Origin: JADCGM01 sp943368345
GTDB taxonomy: Bacteria; Pseudomonadota; Alphaproteobacteria; Sphingomonadales; Sphingomonadaceae
Length of the DNA stretch: 64,000 nucleotides
Assembly (NCBI GenBank): GCA_943368345.1
Contig: CALRKY020000010.1
Location: 1-64,000 of the forward strand
Reading direction: 5' to 3'
The notes below the pieces were generated by a model that did no database searches, was not told the DNA's origin, and worked only from the letters and a program-made list of their open reading frames with translations. A program made the position numbers and the translations under genes. Positions within the stretch are counted from its first letter, which is position 1. The number at the start of each line of letters is the position of its first letter. Below, one piece after another: positions 9,403 through 17,181 of the stretch.

Positions 9403-10653
9403 TTACCGTGCGCCGGTCAGGGCCCCGAGGATGTCAACCCGCTGATCGGGGGTGCCGCCCACGATGCGCAGCGATGCCCCGACTTCGGCTGCGCCCGGCC
9501 CGTAGAAGGTGCCGTCGAGTGAACTGCCGGCAATCGACAGGGTCTGGCTTCCGGTTGCCCAGGTGAAGCCAGCCGACTGGAAGGACCCGGTGAATCCGCC
9601 GGTGCCGACCAGATCGATCCGGCCGGTTCCGGCAGCGGTGAAGGCCGCCCCGCCGGGGACGAAGGTGGTGCCAAAGGTGTGATTGTCGCGGAACGGCGCG
9701 CCAGTGGTGCCGGTCAGCCCAACAGTCACTGCGCCGGTGCCGAAATTGACGCCGACCGTGCTCGCTCCGGCGATCCACTGGAAATAGCTCGGCTGGGCGG
9801 CGGCGACGATCCCGTCAAGCGTCGGGTTGTCGATCATGGTCGCGATGAAGGCCCCGGTGAAGGTGCCGCTGCCGGTGATTGGCACATCCGGGCGTGCGGT
9901 CTGTTCGCCGTAGACGAACACGCCGCGTTCCAGTTTGTAGCTGGTCTCCAGATAGGCGGCCGCGCCGTTCGGGGTGATCCGGGCGATATCAACCTTGTTG
10001 CGGACATAGCCGGCAAAGGTGACATAGCGGGTGCTCGCCCCCGGGCGCTGATAGAATAGGCCCGAGACATCGGTGCCCGACGGCACCGTCGCCCCGGCAT
10101 CCGGAAGGCGGGTGTTGGACGCCCCGGTCTGGGCCCCTCCGGTAGCGGTCGCTACCTCCAGATAGAGCACGCTGTCCGTCGTCAGGTTGGGTGTCCCGAA
10201 GGATGGGGTGATGTTGCCGGCAAAATCGGTGCGGTGGGCCGGATCCTGGAACCGCACGGTGTTGTCGATATTGGCGGCACTGTCCTTGACGGTCAGCGTG
10301 AAAATCGCATCGCGCGGATCATAGGCGATGGTGGTGGTCGGCGCGCGAACCGACGCGGCGTTCCCGGCATAAAGCTGCGAATATTGCTGACGGGTGTCGG
10401 TGTCATCGACCTTGTAGTTGAAGCTCTGCAGCGCCGATGTGGCGTTGTAGGTTTTGACGACGGTTGGCGCGACAAAGGTGTGGGCCGGGCCGGTTGCAGC
10501 AGGCGTCGCCGCCGGTGTACCGCTGAGGCCGCCGCTGCCAAGCCCGACCGCGCCGACGGTTGCGCCGGTGATGGTCTGCGGCCCGGCCCCGCCACCGCCG
10601 CCACAGGCAGCAAGCAGAACCAGCGCAGGCAGGCAAAGGACAGCGGTCTTCAT
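9403..10653 (-). CDS. Surface lipoprotein with TbpB-like barrel, likely Slam cargo
   Basis: The protein has 416 residues from ATG 10653. I chose this start because it gives a lipoprotein signal peptide with lipobox LLAAC (Cys17) followed by GGGGG. The longer frame adds ten residues before it. The C-terminal 130 residues have glycine-rich beta strands ending in DGTFYGPGAAEVGASLRI, close to the GxFYGPxAxExGG motif of transferrin-binding-protein-B-like barrels (PF01298). It lies 26 bases upstream of the Slam-type gene on the same strand. I infer that it is lipidated, moved to the outer membrane and flipped out by that partner. The ligand is unknown: no TonB receptor or haem gene is adjacent. Confidence 0.75.
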   Translation of the reverse strand: MKTAVLCLPALVLLAACGGGGGAGPQTITGATVGAVGLGSGGLSGTPAATPAATGPAHTFVAPTVVKTYNATSALQSFNYKVDDTDTRQQYSQLYAGNAASVRAPTTTIAYDPRDAIFTLTVKDSAANIDNTVRFQDPAHRTDFAGNITPSFGTPNLTTDSVLYLEVATATGGAQTGASNTRLPDAGATVPSGTDVSGLFYQRPGASTRYVTFAGYVRNKVDIARITPNGAAAYLETSYKLERGVFVYGEQTARPDVPITGSGTFTGAFIATMIDNPTLDGIVAAAQPSYFQWIAGASTVGVNFGTGAVTVGLTGTTGAPFRDNHTFGTTFVPGGAAFTAAGTGRIDLVGTGGFTGSFQSAGFTWATGSQTLSIAGSSLDGTFYGPGAAEVGASLRIVGGTPDQRVDILGALTGAR

Positions 10654-10773
10654 CACATCAGGCCCCCAAAGGCGTCGATCCATGCCCGCAGAAGTAGAGC
10701 GGAAGGGTTAAGGGCCGGTTTACGCCAACAGCTGCCACTCGCCTTTTGCCGGGGGTTCCGCCAAAACAGCGCG

Positions 10774-11547
10774 ATGATCACCAGCGCCATCACCCGCCGC
10801 CCCAGCCCGCACATGTCCGATTGCGAGCTGACCCACTTGACCCGCACCCCGATTGATGCTGCCGCCGCTGATCAGCAGCACGCCGCCTATGCTGCGGCGC
10901 TTGCGGCGTGCGGCATCGATGTGACGACGCTGCCCCCGCTCGACGGGCATCCGGACTGCGCCTTTGTCGAGGATACCGCGCTCTGCCTGCCCGAACTGTT
11001 CGTCATTTGCCGCCCCGGCGCGACCTCGCGGCTCGGCGAAGTGGCGAGTGTTGCCGCCGTCCTGCCAACGGATCGCCCGCACCGGACCATTGCCGCACCC
11101 GCAACCCTTGAAGGCGGCGACGTGCTGGTGGCGGGCAAGACCATCTTCGTTGGCCGGTCCACCCGGACCAATGCGGCGGGGATTACGGCGCTGGCGGCGG
11201 CGACAGCGCCGTTCGGCTACCGGGTCGTCGCGGTAGAGGTGCCAGGTGCCCTCCACCTGAAAACCGCCGCCACCGCGATGGCACCCGACCTGCTGCTGGT
11301 CAACCCGGCCTGGGTTGATGTCACCGCCTTCGGCGACGTGCGGCATATCGCGGTCAGCAAGGCGGAGCGGTTCGCGTCCAATATCCTGAGCGTCAACGGC
11401 CAGGTGTTCATGCACGCCGACATGCCCCAAACCGCCGCCGCCATCACGGCGGCCGGGTTCGCTGTCACGGCGCTTGATGTATCGGAATTTGCGAAGGCCG
11501 AAGCGGGGCTGACGTGCCTCAGCCTGCTGGTGCCGGGGGTGGGGTGA
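10774..11547 (+). CDS. Dimethylarginine dimethylaminohydrolase-like amidinohydrolase
   Basis: The protein has 257 residues from ATG 10774, a typical DDAH size. Visible motifs of the pentein guanidine-modifying family: ITRRPS near the N-terminus, FVEDTAL (Glu66/Asp67), LEGGDVL, the catalytic histidine in GALHLKTA (His161), and the nucleophile cysteine near the end in GLTCLSLL (Cys248). DDAH cleaves methylated arginine to citrulline and methylamine. Related family members hydrolyse other guanidines, so the exact substrate is uncertain. The frame is open further upstream only because it overlaps the antisense lipoprotein gene. Confidence 0.85.
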   Translation: MITSAITRRPSPHMSDCELTHLTRTPIDAAAADQQHAAYAAALAACGIDVTTLPPLDGHPDCAFVEDTALCLPELFVICRPGATSRLGEVASVAAVLPTDRPHRTIAAPATLEGGDVLVAGKTIFVGRSTRTNAAGITALAAATAPFGYRVVAVEVPGALHLKTAATAMAPDLLLVNPAWVDVTAFGDVRHIAVSKAERFASNILSVNGQVFMHADMPQTAAAITAAGFAVTALDVSEFAKAEAGLTCLSLLVPGVG

Positions 11548-11558
11548 CAGCGTAGAAA

Positions 11559-11682
11559 GCTCCCCCTCTCCCCGCTCGTCTGCCGACGAGTCGCCTTCCC
11601 TCTGTAAGGGGGAGGGAATGAAGGCTGAACCCTCGCCCCATTGGGGAGAGGGCGACCCAGCTGAGCTGGGCGGGCAGAGGGG
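11559..11682. repeat. Multi-hairpin intergenic repeat element
   Basis: About 124 bases between the DDAH gene and ahcY contain nested inverted repeats: CTCGTC/GACGAG (11575-11590), TTCCCT/AGGGAA around 11597-11618, CCCTCGCCCC/GGGGAGAGGG (about 11630-11652) and CCCAGC/GCTGGG (11656-11670). The mix of CCCCCTCTCC and GGGGAGAGGG blocks is typical of dispersed palindromic units in sphingomonad genomes (from memory). No other copy is seen in this window. Confidence 0.55.
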
Positions 11683-11702
11683 CATTTCCACCGGAAAATC
11701 AT

Positions 11703-11718
11703 ATAAAGAATTCTTTAT
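11703..11718. promoter_or_regulatory. Perfect 16-base palindrome upstream of ahcY, candidate SahR operator
   Basis: ATAAAGAATTCTTTAT is a perfect palindrome, strikingly AT-rich in GC-rich surroundings, 64 bases before the ahcY start. ArsR-family SahR regulators that sense S-adenosylhomocysteine are known to control ahcY and other methionine-cycle genes in proteobacteria. I recall their alphaproteobacterial sites as AT-rich palindromes of this type. The assignment to SahR is therefore an inference. Confidence 0.5.
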
Positions 11719-11729
11719 GCTTGCTCCGT

Positions 11730-11755
11730 CGCCTCCGCTCGCTTATGCGGCGGCG
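11730..11755 (+). promoter_or_regulatory. Hairpin in the ahcY leader
   Basis: CGCC-T-CCGC (11730-11738) pairs with GCGG-C-GGCG (11747-11755), eight base pairs with one mismatch around an eight-base loop. It sits between the palindrome and the ribosome-binding site (CAGGAGC). It might be a structured leader, but it does not show the conserved core of a known SAH or SAM riboswitch that I can recognise. Confidence 0.3.
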
Positions 11756-11782
11756 CAACAATATATCCCTCAGGAGCTTCCC

Positions 11783-13192
11783 ATGGCCACCGCGATTGCC
11801 GCCCGTACCAACGACTATGTCATTGCCGATATCGGCCTCGCCGAGTTCGGGCGGCGGGAGATTTTGATTGCCGAGACCGAGATGCCGGGCCTGATGGCGC
11901 TGCGCCGGGAGTTTGGCACATCGAAGCCGCTGGCGGGTGCGCGGATCACCGGGTCGCTGCACATGACCATCCAGACCGCCGTGCTGATCGAGACGCTGAC
12001 CGCGCTCGGGGCCGAGGTGCGCTGGGCGACCTGCAATATCTTCTCGACGCAGGATCATGCCGCCGCCGCCATCGCCGCGACCGGCGTTCCGGTGTTCGCG
12101 ATCAAGGGTGAGAGCCTTGCGGATTATTGGAATTATGTCGGCGACATTTTCAATTGGGGCGACGTGACGTCGAACATCATCCTTGATGACGGCGGCGACG
12201 CAACGATGTTCGCGCTGTGGGGCGCACGGCTTGAGGCCGGAGAGAGTTTTGGCGAGCCGGAGAATGAGGAAGAGGTTGAGTTCCAGCGGGCGCTGAAGGC
12301 GTTCATCAAGGCGCGGCCCGGCTATCTGACCGAGACGGTCAAGAACCTGAAGGGCGTGTCGGAGGAAACCACGACCGGCGTTCACCGCCTGTATGAAATC
12401 GCCAAGAAAGGTGAGCTGCCGTTCCCGGCGATCAACGTCAATGACAGCGTGACCAAGTCGAAGTTCGACAATCTTTATGGTTGCAAGGAATCGCTGGTCG
12501 ATGCGATCCGCCGCGCCACCGACGTGATGCTGGCTGGTAAGGTCGCCTGCGTCGCGGGCTTTGGCGATGTCGGCAAGGGATCGGCCCAGTCGCTGCGCAA
12601 CGGCGGCGCGCGGGTGTTGGTGACCGAGATTGACCCGATCTGCGCCTTGCAGGCGGCGATGGAGGGCTTTGAGGTGGTGACGATGGAGGAAGCGGTGACC
12701 CGCGCCGACATTTTCTGCACCGCCACTGGCAATGCCGATGTCATCACCGCCGATCACATGCGGGCGATGAAGCCGATGTCGATCGTCTGCAACATCGGGC
12801 ATTTCGACAGCGAGATCCAGATTGCCCAGTTGTCCAACTATAAATGGACCGAGGTGAAGCAGGGCACTGATCTGGTGGAATTCCCGGACGGCAAGCAGAT
12901 CATCGTGCTGGCCAAGGGCCGCCTGGTGAATTTGGGCTGCGCCACCGGCCATCCGTCGTTCGTGATGAGCTCGTCCTTTACCAACCAGGTGCTGGCGCAG
13001 ATCGAACTCTGGGCACATGGTGCCAAGTACAAGAACGAAGTCTATGTGCTGCCGAAGCACCTCGACGAGAAGGTGGCGGCGCTGCATCTGGAAAAGCTCG
13101 GCGTGAAGCTGACGACGCTGACCCCGAAACAGGCCAGCTATATCGGCGTCAGCCAGAGCGGCCCGTTCAAGCCGGACCATTATCGCTACTGA
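11783..13192 (+). CDS. ahcY: Adenosylhomocysteinase (S-adenosylhomocysteine hydrolase)
   Basis: The protein has 469 residues from ATG 11783, behind AGGAGC. Motifs: GSLHMTIQTAVLIETL and STQDHAAAA in the substrate domain, NVNDSVTKSKFDN (the catalytic Lys/Asp region), the NAD-binding loop VAGFGDVGKGSA, and the C-terminal KPDHYRY that completes the neighbouring subunit's NAD site. It splits S-adenosylhomocysteine to homocysteine and adenosine and so clears the inhibitor of SAM-dependent methylation. The 469-residue length, with the extra internal segment around residues 150-190, fits the alphaproteobacterial form. It is preceded by an AT-rich palindrome (11703-11718) and followed by a terminator hairpin. 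Confidence 0.97.
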   Translation: MATAIAARTNDYVIADIGLAEFGRREILIAETEMPGLMALRREFGTSKPLAGARITGSLHMTIQTAVLIETLTALGAEVRWATCNIFSTQDHAAAAIAATGVPVFAIKGESLADYWNYVGDIFNWGDVTSNIILDDGGDATMFALWGARLEAGESFGEPENEEEVEFQRALKAFIKARPGYLTETVKNLKGVSEETTTGVHRLYEIAKKGELPFPAINVNDSVTKSKFDNLYGCKESLVDAIRRATDVMLAGKVACVAGFGDVGKGSAQSLRNGGARVLVTEIDPICALQAAMEGFEVVTMEEAVTRADIFCTATGNADVITADHMRAMKPMSIVCNIGHFDSEIQIAQLSNYKWTEVKQGTDLVEFPDGKQIIVLAKGRLVNLGCATGHPSFVMSSSFTNQVLAQIELWAHGAKYKNEVYVLPKHLDEKVAALHLEKLGVKLTTLTPKQASYIGVSQSGPFKPDHYRY

Positions 13193-13215
13193 GCGATTGC
13201 CAATCGTCTGCAAGG

Positions 13216-13242
13216 GGGCGGCGGGTCAAACCGTCGCCCTTT
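13216..13242 (+). terminator. Intrinsic terminator after ahcY
   Basis: GGGCGGCGG (13216-13224) pairs with CCGTCGCCC (13231-13239) with one G-T wobble, around a six-base loop, followed by TTT. It lies 24 bases past the ahcY stop. Confidence 0.6.
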
Positions 13243-13302
13243 CGCGTGGGGCGCGCATGGTAATATTTGCCCGGGCGGGGCATCCGCCGCTATCGTCATG
13301 CC

Positions 13303-15768
13303 GTGTCGTTTTCTGTTCCCTTCGTGACGCTGCTGGACGCGCCGTTTCCGGCCCGGGCCTGGTCAGTCGGGTCATGGACCGCCGATCCGCAGACCGGCGG
13401 CACTGCGGTCGCGTTGATTGCGGCGGCCTGGCTGGCCTTTGCGGTTTGGGCGATCATCCGCGGCGCGCGTGCCGGGTTCCAGGCGCGGATTGCCCAGGCC
13501 TGGGGGGAGCGCCTGCGCGGTCTGCTGACGACGGTCCCTGGGGCCTATCTGATCATCGGGGCAGATGGGTCGGTGACGGCGTCCGATACGCTGCGCGGTT
13601 GGCTGAACATCGACAAGCGGTTGGCGATCCTTGCCGATCTGCAGCCCGATGGCAGCGCCGGTCTTGCGGCGGAGGATTTTGCCGGGCTGAGCCGCGATGC
13701 GGCAGCAACGGCGCTGTCGGGGCAGGTATTCAGACGGTTGGTTCGGCCGGTTGGCTCCGGCCAGATTCTGCTGGCGCGGGGGCGGGCCGCTCCGGTTGAG
13801 GTGGCGGGGGAACGGGGCGTCATCATCTGGTTTCGCGATGCCAGCGAAGACCAGTCGGAAATTGCCAGCCTGCGGGCGGACCAGCAGGCCTTGCGGGCGG
13901 AATTGGCGGCGACACGGGTGCTGATCGAAGCGGCACCGCTGCCGATCTGGCGCCGCGATGCCGATCTCGGGATCAGCTATGCCAATGCGGCCTATGTGAC
14001 GGCGGTGCACGGCGCATCGACCGAAGCGGTGATCGAAGATCGGACCGAGCTGACGCAGAATCCGCTGTCGCCGATGCCGCGCATCGCCGCGCAGCGGGCG
14101 CGAGACCTGGGTGAGAACCAGATGCGCGATGAACCGGTAATCATCGGCGATGCGCGCCGGATGCTCGAAATCCATGACGTGCCCTTGGCCGCATCGGGTG
14201 TTGCCGGGTTCGCCTTTGATGTGACGGCGCGCGACGAAGCCCGGGCCGAACGCGATCGGTCGGAGGCGGCGCAGACCGAAACGCTCAACCGGCTGTCGTC
14301 CGGTGTTGCGTTGTTCGGCGCCGATCAGGTTCTCGGCTATTACAATCGGGCCTTTTGTGATCTGTTCCGGATTGATGACGCATTTCTTGCCGACCGGCCG
14401 CATTTCGACCGGGTGCTGGAGAAGATGCAGGAGTCGCGCCGCCTGCCGGAAAGTCCGGACTGTCCGAGTTGGCGGCGAGAGCGGCGGGGCTGGTTCACCG
14501 ACACCGCTGCCGCACATGAGGAAATCTGGCCGCTTCCCGACAGCGCGGTGTTGCGCGTCATTGGCCAGCCGCGACCGGACGGCGGGCTGCTGCTGGTATT
14601 CGAGGATCGGACCGAACAGCTGCGCCTGGCCAGTGCGCGGGACACGCTGGTCCGGGTCCAGCAGGCGACACTCGACAAGCTGTATGAGGCGGTTGCGGTG
14701 TTCGGCGCGGATGGTCGGCTGCAACTGTGGAACCGCCGTTTCATGCTGCTCTGGCACTTTGAAGAAATGCTGCTGAGCAGCCGCCCGACGGTTGATCAAT
14801 TGCTGGCGCAATCCGGCGCGATGGTGGTCATGGAAGGCCGCAATCGCAGCGACGAGGTGCGGGAGATCATCCGGGTCACCACCGCAACTGACAAGCGGGA
14901 GGGCCGTCAAACTCAGTTGGAGCTGATCGATGGTCGAAAGGTCGATTTTGCCGCCGTACCGCTTCCTGACGGCAATGTGCTGTTCACCTATCTTGATGTC
15001 ACCGACCGGCACCAGATTGAAAGCGCACTGCGGGACCGGAACGAGGCGCTGGAGGCGGCGGACCGGCTGAAGTCCGCCTTTGTCGCCAATATCTCCTACG
15101 AACTGCGCACGCCGCTGACGGCGATCAGCGGGTTCGGGGAGATGCTTGCCGCTGGCTATGCGGGGGCGCTCAATACCCGTCAGGATGAATATGTCGGGTC
15201 GATCCTGACCTCGGCCGAGCGGCTGCAGCTGCTCATCAACGATATTCTCGACTTGGCCATTACCGAGGCGGGTGAGCTGGCGCTGGATGTGACCGAAGTC
15301 AGTGTCACGACGCTGGTTGAAGCAGTCAGGCTGATGGCGGAGGAGGTGGCAAAACCGCGTGAACTCGACCTGTCGGTTGAACTGACCGGCGATCTTGGTT
15401 CGATGGAAGGGGACGAGCGGCGGCTGAAGCAGGTGCTTTATAAGCTCGTCGCCAACGCCATCCGGTTCACACCGCACAAGGGCTGGGTCAATCTGTCGGT
15501 CGGTGCCGAGGGGGATTGGCTGACCTTTGAGGTGTCCGACAATGGCATGGGCATTCCGGAAGGGGAATTGACCCAGGTGTTCGACCGGTTCCGCAAGGGC
15601 TCCAACGCTGGCAGCCTAGGGGTTGGATTGGGTCTGGCGTTGGTCAAGCAGTTCGTCGATCTGCACCACGGCACGGTCGGGCTGACATCGGTCGTCGGCG
15701 AAGGCACGACCGTGACGGTACGGTTGCCGCGGCAGCAGCCGACCCTGGCCGCGGACAGTCAGCCTTGA
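13303..15768 (+). CDS. divL: DivL-type PAS sensor with tyrosine in place of the H-box histidine
   Basis: The protein has 821 residues if started at GTG 13303. TTG 13267 is possible and neither has a clear ribosome-binding site. There is one membrane helix near the N-terminus (about residues 35-58). Several PAS-like segments follow to about residue 575, with a coiled linker at about 165-185. Then come a HisKA-like dimerisation domain and an HATPase domain with N-box KLVANAIRFTPHKG, G1 DNGMGIPEGE and G2 SLGVGLGLALVKQ. The H-box reads NISYELRTPL, so Tyr599 replaces the phospho-accepting histidine (TAC at 15097). This is the hallmark of Caulobacter DivL, a pseudokinase that promotes CckA/CtrA signalling and senses DivK. 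A divK gene lies at 24.8 kb. Confidence 0.85.
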   Translation: MSFSVPFVTLLDAPFPARAWSVGSWTADPQTGGTAVALIAAAWLAFAVWAIIRGARAGFQARIAQAWGERLRGLLTTVPGAYLIIGADGSVTASDTLRGWLNIDKRLAILADLQPDGSAGLAAEDFAGLSRDAAATALSGQVFRRLVRPVGSGQILLARGRAAPVEVAGERGVIIWFRDASEDQSEIASLRADQQALRAELAATRVLIEAAPLPIWRRDADLGISYANAAYVTAVHGASTEAVIEDRTELTQNPLSPMPRIAAQRARDLGENQMRDEPVIIGDARRMLEIHDVPLAASGVAGFAFDVTARDEARAERDRSEAAQTETLNRLSSGVALFGADQVLGYYNRAFCDLFRIDDAFLADRPHFDRVLEKMQESRRLPESPDCPSWRRERRGWFTDTAAAHEEIWPLPDSAVLRVIGQPRPDGGLLLVFEDRTEQLRLASARDTLVRVQQATLDKLYEAVAVFGADGRLQLWNRRFMLLWHFEEMLLSSRPTVDQLLAQSGAMVVMEGRNRSDEVREIIRVTTATDKREGRQTQLELIDGRKVDFAAVPLPDGNVLFTYLDVTDRHQIESALRDRNEALEAADRLKSAFVANISYELRTPLTAISGFGEMLAAGYAGALNTRQDEYVGSILTSAERLQLLINDILDLAITEAGELALDVTEVSVTTLVEAVRLMAEEVAKPRELDLSVELTGDLGSMEGDERRLKQVLYKLVANAIRFTPHKGWVNLSVGAEGDWLTFEVSDNGMGIPEGELTQVFDRFRKGSNAGSLGVGLGLALVKQFVDLHHGTVGLTSVVGEGTTVTVRLPRQQPTLAADSQP

Positions 15769-16208
15769 TCCTGACGTCCGCAGATGCGCTGGAGGCGTGG
15801 GGCGCCGGTATCGCCGCCCAGTTGCGCGCAGGCGATATCCTGGCGCTGTCGGGCGAACTCGGCGCGGGCAAGACAACGCTGGCGCGCGGGATTTTACGCG
15901 GGCTTGGGCTGGTGGGCGAGGTGCCGTCCCCGACCTTCACCATCGTACAGACTTATGATCCGCCGGATGTGAAATGTCCGGTCTGGCATGTCGACCTGTA
16001 CCGGCTGGACACTGCGGACGATGTGATTGAACTGGGGATCGAAGACGCGTTTGATAGCGCCATCGTGATTGTCGAATGGCCAGAGCGAATGGGGGCCGAA
16101 CTTCCGGCGCGGGCGCTGCGGATCCAGCTGGATGGGGCGGGCGAGGCGGAACGACGCTTGACAGTCGCGTGCCCGCCCGATTGGGAGGGGCGATGCCTCC
16201 CGTCATGA
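15765..16208 (+). CDS. tsaE: tRNA threonylcarbamoyladenosine biosynthesis ATPase TsaE
   Basis: The 147-residue protein starts at TTG 15765, overlapping the divL stop by four bases. The P-loop GELGAGKTT is at residues 30-38, followed by the family signature VPSPTFTIVQTY and the switch region HVDLYRLD, then VIVEWPERM. TsaE binds the TsaB/TsaD complex and uses ATP to drive formation of t6A at position 37 of ANN-decoding tRNAs. The tsaE place between divL and amgK is an arrangement I recall from other alphaproteobacteria. Translation is probably coupled to divL. Confidence 0.93.
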   Translation: MILTSADALEAWGAGIAAQLRAGDILALSGELGAGKTTLARGILRGLGLVGEVPSPTFTIVQTYDPPDVKCPVWHVDLYRLDTADDVIELGIEDAFDSAIVIVEWPERMGAELPARALRIQLDGAGEAERRLTVACPPDWEGRCLPS

Positions 16209-17179
16209 TTCCCCACCCCGCTGCTCCCGATTTTCTCGCCGCCAACGGCTGGGCCGGTGCAACCATTCTCCCGCTCGCGGGTGATGCGTCCTTCCGGCGC
16301 TATTTCCGGGCGGTGGATGGCCAGCGCACCGCTGTCCTGATGGATGCGCCGCCCGATGCGGAGGACAGTCGACCGTTTCTGGCCATCGCCGCCCATCTGA
16401 ACCGGCTTGGCTTTGCAGCCCCCCGCGCGCTGGCGGTTGATCTCGACCTTGGCCTGATCCTGCTTGATGATTTCGGGGATCGGCGGGTAGCGCCGGTGCT
16501 GGAGGCGGACCCGGCGGCAGAGCGCGGTATTTATGCGGCAGCCATCGACGTTCTGGCCGCCCTGCACGGCCATGCGCCACCGGATATCGCTCCCTATGGT
16601 CCGGCAGAATTGTACCGGGAGGTTGGTATCCTTGCCGAATGGTATGCACCTGCGGTCGGGCTGGACATGGCCCCGGGCTATGACACGGCCTGGGGGGCGG
16701 TGCTGAGCCGTGTGATTGCCGAAACCGAAGCGGCACCGGTGCTGGTGCTGCGCGACTATCATGCTGACAATCTGATGATTTTGGACCGCCCGGGCTTGCA
16801 GCATCTGGGATTGCTGGATTTTCAGGACGCGCTGGCTGGACATCCGGCCTATGACTTGGTGTCGCTGTTGCAGGATGCACGCCGGGATGTGGCGCCCAGC
16901 CTCGAACAGGCGATGCTCGACCGATACTGCAAGGCGCGCGGCATTGCCGATGACGCCGCATTCCGGGCGAGCTATGAAATTCTGGGCGCGCAGCGCAACG
17001 CCAAAATCCTTGGGGTGTTTGCCCGGTTGTGGAAACGCGACGGCAAACCGGGTTACCGCCAGTTTCAGCCGCGGGTCTGGGGCTATCTGGAACGAAATCT
17101 GGCCCATCCGGCGCTGGCTCCGGTTCGGGCGTGGTTTGATGCCCATGTCCCGGCAGACAAGCGGGCCGCGGCGTGGTGA
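16193..17179 (+). CDS. amgK: Cell-wall amino-sugar anomeric kinase AmgK (aminoglycoside-phosphotransferase fold)
   Basis: The protein has 328 residues from ATG 16193 (GGGAGGGG just before it); ATG 16205 is an alternative start. The fold signatures are the nucleotide loop GDASFRRYFR, the catalytic loop LRDYHADNLM (Asp-x4-Asn) and the metal site LLDFQDAL. AmgK phosphorylates MurNAc and GlcNAc at the anomeric position in peptidoglycan recycling, and its product is used by MurU, encoded immediately downstream. The adjacent pair is the main reason for choosing AmgK over a general phosphotransferase. The start overlaps the tsaE end by 16 bases. Confidence 0.85.
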   Translation: MPPVMIPHPAAPDFLAANGWAGATILPLAGDASFRRYFRAVDGQRTAVLMDAPPDAEDSRPFLAIAAHLNRLGFAAPRALAVDLDLGLILLDDFGDRRVAPVLEADPAAERGIYAAAIDVLAALHGHAPPDIAPYGPAELYREVGILAEWYAPAVGLDMAPGYDTAWGAVLSRVIAETEAAPVLVLRDYHADNLMILDRPGLQHLGLLDFQDALAGHPAYDLVSLLQDARRDVAPSLEQAMLDRYCKARGIADDAAFRASYEILGAQRNAKILGVFARLWKRDGKPGYRQFQPRVWGYLERNLAHPALAPVRAWFDAHVPADKRAAAW

Positions 17180-17181
17180 CC

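Noticed and set aside
10234..10773. N-terminal extension of the DDAH-like protein (total 437 residues)
   Set aside because: The extra 180 codons run antisense through the lipoprotein gene and are not part of the family.
11719..11782. A known SAH or SAM riboswitch before ahcY
   Set aside because: A hairpin is present, but I cannot find the conserved core of the SAH or SAM-II families. A covariance search would be needed to claim it.
13372..15477. 701-residue minus-strand frame across divL
   Set aside because: Antisense shadow of a gene with intact kinase-like motifs; composition rich in Arg/Gln/His as expected for reversed GC-rich codons.
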